In this document: piece by piece, positions 17,301-22,909 of the stretch
Layout: each line of letters opens with the position of its first letter
Position numbering within the stretch: position 1 is the first letter of the stretch
Assembly: GCF_031177825.1 (NCBI RefSeq)
Contig: NZ_JAPSKE010000006.1
Coordinates: forward strand, 186,001 to 250,000
DNA from: Paenibacillus sp.
GTDB lineage: Bacteria > Bacillota > Bacilli > Paenibacillales > YIM-B00363
Length of the DNA stretch: 64,000 nucleotides
Direction of reading: 5' to 3'
Translations under genes and position numbers: made by a program
Notes under the pieces: generated by a model
Databases searched by the model: none
Told to the model about the DNA's origin: nothing
What the model saw: the letters and a program-made list of their open reading frames with translations, nothing else

Positions 17301-17944
17301 CTTCCGACGAGGCCCGCGACATAAATATTAGGCGCGGTCCCGCTTTCGACGGAGGCCGTCGAGTAGGAGCGCATAATGCCCGCGCTATTCGACGAGCCGA
17401 CCAATCCCGCGACGACGGAGGCGGAACCGGCGGCCGGAAGCTTCCCTCTCACGCTTCCTATCGAATATGAGCGGTCGATGAGGCCGCCGCTCTGCACCCC
17501 GGCCAACCCGCCGGCGTATTCGCCGGCGAAGATGTCGACCGACACGCCGAGATTCTTGACGGTACCGCGAGTGTCGCCGAAAAATCCGACGTACGCGTAA
17601 TCGTCGCCGCTGTCTCCGGCGTCGTCGACGATCGAGACGCCGGTAACGCGGTGTCCCCCGCCGTCGAAGACGCCGCCGAAAGCCGGGATGCCGTTGCCGC
17701 CGAACGGCTTCCACTCGAAGCCTTCCGGCAGCGCGATATCGTTCGCGAGCCGAATGTTTCGCGCGACGTATTCCGTTTGATTTTCATTCAGGTACATCAG
17801 CTGCGCGGCGGTGGACACTTGCACCCACCCGTCGACGACGGGCGGAAGCGGCTCGGCGGCGCGGGCCGTCGGCATGTGCCATCCCGGCGGGATCGCGAGC
17901 GCCAGGACGATCGTCCAGACTACGATTAAGGAAACGCGTTTCAT
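14336..17944 (-). CDS. S-layer-homology surface protein with GLUG-like, Ig-like and two carboxypeptidase-regulatory-like domains
   Basis: The 1202-aa secreted protein starts at ATG 17944, ten bases after GGAGGAG; the in-frame ATG at 17998 lacks such a site. Order: signal peptide (1-30, ending ARA), GLUG-type repeats about 140-290 (AGLVGS...SYSTASV pattern), a putative He_PIG Ig domain about 345-430, a carboxypeptidase-regulatory-like domain about 528-605, a Big_2-type Ig domain about 617-692, a second regulatory-like domain about 697-775, an Asp-rich linker near 781, a beta-rich region, and three SLH repeats about 1013-1200 for cell-wall anchoring. GLUG and Ig modules suggest adhesion or substrate binding; no catalytic motif was seen. 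It diverges from an NTPase regulator gene that may control it. Confidence 0.85.
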   Translation of the reverse strand: MKRVSLIVVWTIVLALAIPPGWHMPTARAAEPLPPVVDGWVQVSTAAQLMYLNENQTEYVARNIRLANDIALPEGFEWKPFGGNGIPAFGGVFDGGGHRVTGVSIVDDAGDSGDDYAYVGFFGDTRGTVKNLGVSVDIFAGEYAGGLAGVQSGGLIDRSYSIGSVRGKLPAAGSASVVAGLVGSSNSAGIMRSYSTASVESGTAPNIYVAGLVGSKGAGDVDDAYARGAVTHRPGGTYAHSAGLAAFLIYGEIRDAYSTGPVATDTAGTTYPVVRGFIASVASLGAVASSYFDLDTSGTTNGGAGGAIGLSTASMKLSSSYAGWDFADTWAIHPSVNDGYPYLRHEIATESLPAATKDVPYSYTLGAFEGADTTLSWSADGLPNGLTLNEAGVLQGTPEQSGAFEVTVSAADAAGVGDERTFELIVEEFASEPASFAVEPGAAYGSTRATAVPGAAGHTFRYTLTGSAPERPFVGGAVPGEAIAYAAGSDIPAASVGQYLALYEVDGQGRVAAWGSVALEAGHIKSSFGTVTGTVYGVGDVPIHGATVSIDAASTTTDAYGRFALANVAEGGRTLLASAGGYDPANVAVAVVAGETVDIGRVSLSPTPIPAAGIRIDASDFAMTVGDPPRRLTATVEPADASDPSVVWSSDREDVAAISPSGEVSAVAPGVATIAATTADGAHTDRVVVTVLPVPPTVGSVTGAVYGANGNPLAGATVSVDGIEATTDARGSFALTNVAPGSRTVRASATGYESKDVSAVVVAGETVDVGTIALSAVRSDDDDDNDGSPASPAPASPAVETMQVKLNGTSLAIPVRRETAPDGRSALRLLADAAIVRELLAAGGIAVVEANVDDPIVKLDLPASALREARKASPDAALELRVKGASYRLPLRYWPSLPDSGTLTVAIAKAAAGVQDGVKGELAKQGYEMLALPVDFALYRDGTEMTERGEAYTVRTIALDVSPDPRASTVVWVDAKGRPHYIPSTFRPTGNGGGEAEFYAPHNSLYTVVRTERTFSDVQGHWAQGDIELLANKLIVEGAAENAFRPEDPVTRAEFVDLLVRSLGLSETTRGARFADVSSRDWYAGAAGAAVGAGLLTGYEDGTFRPDAPVTREQMAVLLDRATAFASGGAAPGATQAATPAARFKDIDDVSDWASASLARLVESEVLQGGPDALFLSQATATRAQCAAALRRMLKSLQFIDD

Positions 17945-18072
17945 AGATGCTTTGCTCCTCCATTGCGTGCAAGATGAAATGTAATCAGACCTTTTCATAG
18001 TATAGAATAATAATAGGATCGGTGATGTTTCGTTTTTGTTTCATATTTTGCGAGAAGAAAGTAGGGGGCGTT

Positions 18073-20133
18073 ATGAATCGAGCGCCTGTGATCGGCTTCG
18101 CCGAAGAGATGGCGAGCTTCGAGGAGTGGATGACGGATCCGGCCGCCGAGACGACGGTATTTTCCATCTCGGGCATCGGGGGAATCGGCAAGACGACGCT
18201 GCTCATGGAGATGGCGCGCGGCGCCGGTCGGGTTTCGGCGATGACGCTGTGGCTGGACGGATCGGGCGAGACGTCCACGTCCGGAGCGTTCCTGACCGGC
18301 CTCGAGACGACGCTGGAGAGCGAGTACGGCCGTGCGCGTCCGGCGGACATGCCGCTGCTATCCTTCATCGTCGCCGAATTGTCGCGGCAGCGGACCGTGC
18401 TGCTGCTGGACAACGGAGAGCGGATCGACCGTCTCGAGGGCTGGCTGCTGTCCAGCTTCCTGCCGAAGCTGGCATCCGCTCAGGTGCTGCTCGCGGCGGC
18501 GTCTCGGAACGGTCTGCCCTTGACCTGGCGAACGAACCCGCATTGGGGACCTCGCGTTCGCTCCTTCCCGCTGCAGCCGTTCTCGCGGCGGGAGGTGCAG
18601 TCGTATTTGAGGCACAGCGGCCTCGCGGAGGAGGTACAGGCGGAGATCGCGCGAAAGTCGGAGGGGCATCCGCTGTTGCTCGCGCTTACCGTCGAATGGA
18701 TGCGTTCGAACGGCGAAGCCGCGCCTCGAGGGATCCCTTCGATCGTGACGGCCGATTTGCTGCGGGAAGCGACCGCGCCGTCGCTGCACCGCGTCTTGAC
18801 CGTCATGTCGCTGTTGCCGCCGGCGGACCCTCAGACGCTGAATCGGATGCTGGACGCTTCCCTCGACGTCGCCGACGTTCATGCGTTGGGTCGGCTGTCG
18901 TTCGTCCTGACGACGCCCCAAGGATGGGCGCTGCATCCGCTGGTCGCCCGTCTGCTGCGGGACGATTATGCCGCCGCGTTCCCGGAGGCGTTCCGGCAGC
19001 TGCGCCGGAAGGCGCTCGCGCTGCTGGAGGAGCGGTTCCACGCGGTGGATAAGAAGTCGCAAATGCGAATCGCGGGTCATGTGCTGGAGCTGTACCGCGA
19101 GTTTCTGCCTTCGGCCAACGCGTACGCCGCCTTTACGTCTAAGGTAGACGTCGGGGAGCAACGTCCCTACGAGCCGGAGGATTTGCCGGCGCTGCAGCGG
19201 CTGCTGGCCGCGTCTCTGGAGGAGAACAATTGGCAATCGGAGCTTGCGCTTGCGGGGCAATATGCCGCGCTGCTCGAGGACATCGCGTGCCATTCCCCCG
19301 AAGGGATCTGCGTCGTGCGGGACGAGGAGGGACGGCCGCTCGCTTTCAGCGCCGGCATCCTGCTGCATGCGGCGACGATGCCGCTGCTGGAGCGGTATAC
19401 GCCCGAATATTCGGTATTGCTCGGGGAAGAGGCGGAATCGCTCCGGGCGCTTCCTCCCGAGGCGGCGGATACGATGTTCGTGGCGCTCGCCGCCGTCGAC
19501 TCCAGCCGCTCGGTCTATCAGCCGGAGGAAATCGGCGGCGTCTTGATGCTGCAATGGTTCATTATGATGACCGGCGGCTGGAGGGGCGTGATGGTGTCGG
19601 CCGATCCGCAGCTGAACGAGCTGCTGACGGTTTTCGGCTTTCACGATAGGGGACGGATCGGCGACATGACGAAGTGGGAGATCGACTTCCGGCACATTCG
19701 ATTCGACGATTGGGTGAAGACGGTCATTCGGCACACGGCGGCGGACGGCGGCGGGGAAGCGCGGCCGGCCGCCGGGGCGGTCTGCGGAACGGGCGAACGG
19801 GCGAACATAAGCTCGACGGACGCGAAGCTCATCCTGCAGCGGCTCTACGACGAAGGCGGCGCGCTGGATCCGTACGTCGGCGACGGACGGCCGTATCGGT
19901 CGAAGGACGAGCTGCGCGAGAAGGTAAGGGCGCTGCTGACGGAAGAGCGGCCTCAGCATCCCTTATCGCCGCTGGATCAGCGGATGCTGCGGGAAAGCTA
20001 CCTGACGAAGGCTCGAAATAAAAATGAACTGGCCGACGATTTCCATATGAGCCGCACGACGTTTTACCGACATAGCCAATCCGCCCTGCTGCGTCTCGCT
20101 CAGGCGTTGAACTGTCGGACGAAATCAACATAA
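18073..20133 (+). CDS. STAND-like P-loop NTPase regulator with GNAT-like segment and C-terminal HTH
   Basis: The 686-aa protein starts at ATG 18073 behind AGGGGG. The Walker A motif GIGGIGKTTL lies at about residue 37 and a Walker B-like strand TVLLLDNGE at about 112. The following winged-helix-like region (SFPLQPFSRREVQSYL and beyond) fits STAND/AAA NTPases of the NB-ARC/MalT kind. Residues about 400-550 resemble an acetyltransferase-type fold (VVRDEEGRPLAFSAG, then PQLNELLTVFGFHDRG). The C-terminus ends in a helix-turn-helix (NELADDFHMSRTTFYRHSQ, about 650-668). It probably acts as an ATP-controlled transcription factor. It diverges from the SLH surface-protein gene across about 130 bases, its likeliest target. 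Confidence 0.7.
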   Translation: MNRAPVIGFAEEMASFEEWMTDPAAETTVFSISGIGGIGKTTLLMEMARGAGRVSAMTLWLDGSGETSTSGAFLTGLETTLESEYGRARPADMPLLSFIVAELSRQRTVLLLDNGERIDRLEGWLLSSFLPKLASAQVLLAAASRNGLPLTWRTNPHWGPRVRSFPLQPFSRREVQSYLRHSGLAEEVQAEIARKSEGHPLLLALTVEWMRSNGEAAPRGIPSIVTADLLREATAPSLHRVLTVMSLLPPADPQTLNRMLDASLDVADVHALGRLSFVLTTPQGWALHPLVARLLRDDYAAAFPEAFRQLRRKALALLEERFHAVDKKSQMRIAGHVLELYREFLPSANAYAAFTSKVDVGEQRPYEPEDLPALQRLLAASLEENNWQSELALAGQYAALLEDIACHSPEGICVVRDEEGRPLAFSAGILLHAATMPLLERYTPEYSVLLGEEAESLRALPPEAADTMFVALAAVDSSRSVYQPEEIGGVLMLQWFIMMTGGWRGVMVSADPQLNELLTVFGFHDRGRIGDMTKWEIDFRHIRFDDWVKTVIRHTAADGGGEARPAAGAVCGTGERANISSTDAKLILQRLYDEGGALDPYVGDGRPYRSKDELREKVRALLTEERPQHPLSPLDQRMLRESYLTKARNKNELADDFHMSRTTFYRHSQSALLRLAQALNCRTKST

Positions 20134-20142
20134 CCCGATTGG

Positions 20143-20167
20143 AACCCGCTTAAAACGCGGGTTTTTC
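20143..20167 (+). terminator. Terminator after the NTPase regulator gene
   Basis: AACCCGC and GCGGGTT pair around a seven-base loop and are followed by TTTTCCTTT, ten bases after the stop codon. Confidence 0.8.
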
Positions 20168-20176
20168 CTTTGAATC

Positions 20177-20216
20177 GGACATGTTCTTGTCGCGTGCGAG
20201 CGACAAGAACATGTCC
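20177..20216. repeat. Perfect 17-bp palindrome with 6-base loop
   Basis: GGACATGTTCTTGTCGC is followed by a six-base loop and its exact reverse complement. There is no T-run on either side, so a plain terminator is unlikely in spite of the adjacent one. The 10-mer TCGGACATGT at its left edge recurs, inverted, twice upstream of the YesM gene at 22910. It may be a dispersed palindromic repeat or an insertion-element remnant. Confidence 0.7.
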
Positions 20217-20276
20217 CTATTGTAAACTGCGAGAAGGGGTTGGATTTAATCGAATAGTAAAAGATTATATTCACTA

Positions 20277-20307
20277 TTGACCTAGAGTTTACTCTAGGTC
20301 TTAATAT
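20277..20307 (+). promoter_or_regulatory. MerR-type promoter/operator of the MFS gene remnant
   Basis: TTGACC (20277-20282) and TAATAT (20302-20307) are separated by an overlong 19-base spacer centred on a perfect palindrome, GACCTAGAG-TTTA-CTCTAGGTC (20279-20300). A long spacer with a central dyad is the hallmark of promoters activated by MerR-family proteins through DNA twisting. No merR gene remains beside it. Confidence 0.75.
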
Positions 20308-20602
20308 CATTCCCAGCAAGGTATGAATTGATAAAATCGTTAGGGTAGACAACTGGCCAATAGACAAGCACAAGCCCATGGGGATTCACGCTCCTTATCG
20401 CTTTCACATTTTTGGGATCGATTAGTCCGAACATGGAGGGTGTCAAAAATGAATAGTGGCCGTCAATTAATCATGGCACTTGATTACACGATTATTTTCG
20501 TAGCTATGCCTTCTCTGGGCGAGGCTCTGGGCTTCTCCGCCAACCATCTTCAATGGGTCGTTAGCGCGTATTCCCTGACGTTCGGCAATCGGGCTTGCAG
20601 TC

Positions 20603-20607
20603 ATTAT
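20603..20607. repeat. Target-site duplication, left copy (ATTAT)
   Basis: ATTAT directly precedes the TGT left terminus of the element and is repeated directly after its ACA right terminus. Five-base duplications are usual for the Tn7/Tn5053/Mu group. Confidence 0.75.
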
Positions 20608-20675
20608 TGTCCGGTGAAAATAAAGTATTAGACTAAAAAATATAGTTTTAGACTGAGAAAATAAAGTATTAGACT
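20608..20675 (+). repeat. Left end of the element: three tandem ~21-bp transposase-site-like repeats
   Basis: The three units end in TTAGACT. Units 1 and 3 share GAAAATAAAGTATTAGACT exactly; unit 2 is diverged (AAAAAATATAGTTTTAGACT). The first begins eight bases inside the terminus. Confidence 0.75.
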
Positions 20676-21053
20676 CGTTGGCCGGTGCTGAACTAAACCA
20701 GCTAATATCTTGTCAAGATTTTTCATATAGTAGCTTGTGAACATCATGTTATACTTGTTTCTTTGTTTCTGTGCATGGCAAATAACGCTACATAATCGTC
20801 CCTTGCCCCTGTTATGCCGGGAGCCTGTCGGTGATCGGAAGCCAGTATCGGAAGCTGTCCCAATCCACTGGGGAGCAGAGACTGTTGGTTGTCCGAAGAA
20901 TACGTTTCTATTATTCCTCTTTCCACATACCCTCACATAGTTAGATTGGCCGTCAATAGCAGGACAATTTATGCCGTCAGCCGCTGGACATTGCGCATTC
21001 GCAGTAACACTAAGACTGATTTTCCGGTCCATGATTGCCGCTAGTATTATTCT
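20676..21053. other. Element interior without a recognisable gene
   Basis: About 380 AT-rich bases hold only short overlapping open frames on both strands, none with a ribosome-binding site, a transmembrane pattern or a recognisable domain. It may be decayed sequence from the ancestral transposon. I see nothing functional in it. Confidence 0.5.
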
Positions 21054-21153
21054 TGACTCAGCCTAATACTTATTTAAGCGGACTCGGCACTTTATGAGAC
21101 GCAAATCCTTCGAATCAACACATAACGAGTGTAAAACTTTATTACCCTGAACA
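21054..21153 (+). repeat. Internal diverged copy of the element's right end
   Basis: This roughly 100-base stretch aligns with the true right end (22308-22409) in the same orientation over its whole length. Shared blocks are CTAATACTTA, AGCGGAC, TGAGACGC and ATCC, then GAGT...ACTTTATT and the terminal CTGAACA. The following bases do not match ATTAT. The nuclease-like gene lies between the two copies. Confidence 0.65.
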
Positions 21154-21195
21154 CCCTGATGTCTTAGTATGTTTCCTTTTAGTTTCCATGAAATA

Positions 21196-21239
21196 CAAAA
21201 AGCACGGATCGCCCTCTTGTTGTGGGGCTGCATCCGTGC
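21196..21239 (-). terminator. Terminator of the NucA/NucB-like gene
   Basis: On the minus strand GCACGGAT and ATCCGTGC pair, with an inner GCCCC/GGGC arm, followed by TTTTTGTATTTC. It lies about 150 bases after the stop of the cargo gene and inside the element. Confidence 0.75.
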
Positions 21240-21390
21240 CTTATATCATTGAACTACAAGAAGTCCTGACAAATTTAAATCGTTGTAGGTTGCGGTTGCA
21301 AGTTTATATTGATCCAACTGTACATCTCTATCTCGCATTCGCAAACAGTGGTAGTAGAGGTAAATAGGCCTCCGCGACCCCCACGTACGT

Positions 21391-21996
21391 TTATTTTTCC
21401 TTCACAGGGATCTTTACGAGATGCGGTCCACCTTCAATTATTTCCACAGCACCTGGACCTAACCTTACGTTTGTTTCGTCGGGTAGCACGAAATACACGC
21501 GAGTACCATCTGAGTATGGTTTGAGCTTTTCCCTCAACCACGCACCTACTTCATAATTGTCAGACGATTTGACATAAGCAACATCTGCGCCCTCGCGACC
21601 TTCTTCGCAAATTACCATTGGCCATTGTGTTAGGAAATCAGCTGTTTCCTTTTTCTGATTTTCGTCTTCACCATCTCTGTCAATGGTACACACAGATGGC
21701 TTCCCAGCTGCAATCGCTACTTTTATATGGGCTGCCGGTTCAGGGAATCGATCTACAGGGAACTCGACAATCGCTTCATATCTATTATCTTGGGTCCCCC
21801 CGGTGCTTGTTATCACTTCCTTCATATGTTCATCATAATGAACTGTTGCCCCGAATGCCTCACCGTCCACAATTTTTGGGGATTGGCTAAAATTATACCG
21901 TAATCCATCAATTTGAACGGCGATCGAGTCGGAAGAATTAACTTGCGTCGACAACGATACAACCAGAATAATACCCAATAACTTATATTTGACCAT
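21391..21996 (-). CDS. Secreted NucA/NucB deoxyribonuclease-family protein, cargo of the mobile element
   Basis: The 201-aa product starts at the ATG at 21996, nine bases after GGAGGGG. Residues 1-22 are a signal peptide (KLLGIILVVSLSTQV). The family signature covers about residues 80-180: FPVDRFPEPAAHI, VCTIDRDGE, QWPMVICEEG, ADVAYV, SSDN and YSDGTRVYFVL. In active NucA/NucB the central motif reads DEWP; here it is TQWP, so an acidic residue likely to matter for metal binding or catalysis is absent and activity is doubtful. The Cys pair in VCTI and VICEEG is kept. NucB-type enzymes degrade extracellular or biofilm DNA. An inactive nuclease-fold protein could instead bind DNA or act as an inhibitor; that is speculation. 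Confidence 0.75.
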   Translation of the reverse strand: MVKYKLLGIILVVSLSTQVNSSDSIAVQIDGLRYNFSQSPKIVDGEAFGATVHYDEHMKEVITSTGGTQDNRYEAIVEFPVDRFPEPAAHIKVAIAAGKPSVCTIDRDGEDENQKKETADFLTQWPMVICEEGREGADVAYVKSSDNYEVGAWLREKLKPYSDGTRVYFVLPDETNVRLGPGAVEIIEGGPHLVKIPVKEK

Positions 21997-22307
21997 GCGT
22001 ACGTGCCCCTCCAAAGAAAAAGATCATTTTTACTTGTATAACTTCCAAGTGACACCGATGTGCAAAGCATTTACATAATAGACGCCAGGATCAAGAAAAG
22101 GTTACACCCATTTTCGAAACCACAAGGGTGTAATTATCGTAGTCAACGGTCTGGGAAAGGCATATGCACTTGTAAGCCGTCGAACTTAGGACCACCCACT
22201 CTAGACCCTCAGAAAACGAGACACTGTTTTTATCCAAACACACCTCTTAACCCTTTTGGTTGGGAGTTGAAAAATCTTCGGTCTTATGCTGCCGCAGTTT
22301 TTATTTC

Positions 22308-22409
22308 AGGCTCAGTCTAATACTTAATTTAGCGGACCTGATACCTTCTTGAGACGCGGATCCGGCTTGGATCAGCGAATCGAGTCTAATACTTTATTTT
22401 CACTGAACA
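22308..22409 (+). repeat. Right end of the element
   Basis: It contains two ~21-base motifs, inverse to those at the left end, and terminates in CACTGAACA. The last 27 bases are the inverted repeat of the left terminus. Confidence 0.75.
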
Positions 22410-22414
22410 ATTAT
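22410..22414. repeat. Target-site duplication, right copy (ATTAT)
   Basis: The matching copy of ATTAT directly follows the ACA terminus; sequence then continues into the MFS C-terminal remnant. Confidence 0.75.
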
Positions 22415-22691
22415 GGCTATTATCTCCGCTCCCCATGGTTCCGACGCAACCATGGAGACGATTAGTCCGACTGCTCTTAATTCGTCTATCCATACCGCAT
22501 TTATTGTTTCGGCAGCGGTTACGCTGATTGGTATAGTAGTCGCATTCGCTGCCTTAAAACGACAACATTATCAGTCGTACGGTCAACGAGAAACTAAAAA
22601 AAATAAATGCAGCCGATCGCTATGATCGAGCGCGACATCCAGCGAGCGCTCAAGGAACGGCGGAAGGCCGCCGATAAATATTGTATAGAGG

Positions 22692-22718
22692 GGACGTCCT
22701 TAGCGGGCGTCCTTTTTT
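22692..22718 (+). terminator. Terminator after the MFS remnant
   Basis: GGACGTCC pairs with GGGCGTCC (one G-T pair) around a five-base loop and is followed by six T. It lies about 65 bases after the last MFS codon and probably ended the ancestral exporter transcript. Confidence 0.75.
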
Positions 22719-22909
22719 AATTCCAATATAATCACTCCATAGAAGATCCTGACGCCGTGAAACCGGTGCAGGTTCGTTCTTTTCTGCCGTAATATTCTGG
22801 AGTTGGCCGAATACACCCCGTTACATGTCCGAATAGTCCCCAAGTCTCCATATTTTCGCATTGTAGAATAAGAGCGAATGCCACTATTTTACATGTCCGA
22901 GGGGTTCAG
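22719..22909. other. Upstream region of the first YesMN module, with a repeated 12-mer
   Basis: About 190 bases without a gene. TTACATGTCCGA occurs at 22821-22832 and again at 22889-22900, the second copy abutting the ribosome-binding site of the kinase gene. No good promoter was recognised. Confidence 0.5.

Larger units (their letters stand above)
20608..22409. mobile_element. 1.8-kb non-autonomous TGT...ACA element (Tn7/Tn5053-type ends) with nuclease-like cargo
   Basis: The left end starts TGTCCGGTGAAAATAAAG and the right end is its inverted copy with two differences over 27 bases. ATTAT duplications flank it. The left end carries three tandem ~21-base motifs (20614-20634, 20635-20654, 20655-20675, each ending TTAGACT); the right end carries two inverse copies about 70 bases apart (22314-22334, 22383-22403). 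Several binding-site repeats, TGT/ACA termini and a 5-bp duplication are characters of transposons moved by TnsB-like DDE transposases. No transposase is present, so it would need help in trans. It is AT-rich compared with its surroundings and lies inside an MFS pseudogene. The only recognisable gene is a NucA/NucB-like protein on the minus strand. Confidence 0.75.
20449..22625 (+). pseudogene. DHA2-type MFS drug exporter, internally deleted and interrupted by a mobile element
   Basis: The start, ATG 20449 behind GGAGGG, encodes ALDYTIIFVAMPSLGEALGF and QWVVSAYSLTFG, the first and second helix region of 14-TM DHA2 exporters. From about 20585 the reading shifts to AIGLAVIMAIISAP...FIVSAAVTLIGIVVAFAALK, the last helices of the same family, split by the element at 20608-22409. 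Joining the flanks across one ATTAT copy restores this C-terminal frame but not the missing roughly 370-400 central residues. So the gene had, or has, a large internal deletion besides the insertion. It cannot make a working transporter. Its promoter has a MerR-type operator, suggesting that drug-inducible efflux was its ancestral role. Confidence 0.75.

Noticed and set aside
20614-20675. Three short repeats as a possible CRISPR array
   Set aside because: The units are contiguous with no spacers and match the inverted repeats at the other end of the element; they are transposon end repeats.
20628-21032. 134-codon minus-strand frame inside the mobile element
   Set aside because: It begins without a ribosome-binding site, reads through the left-end repeats and shows no domain; more likely chance in AT-rich sequence.
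22598-22713. Short frame of about 38 codons starting at ATG 22598 after the MFS remnant
   Set aside because: It overlaps the MFS C-terminus and runs through the terminator hairpin and T-tract; no ribosome-binding site.
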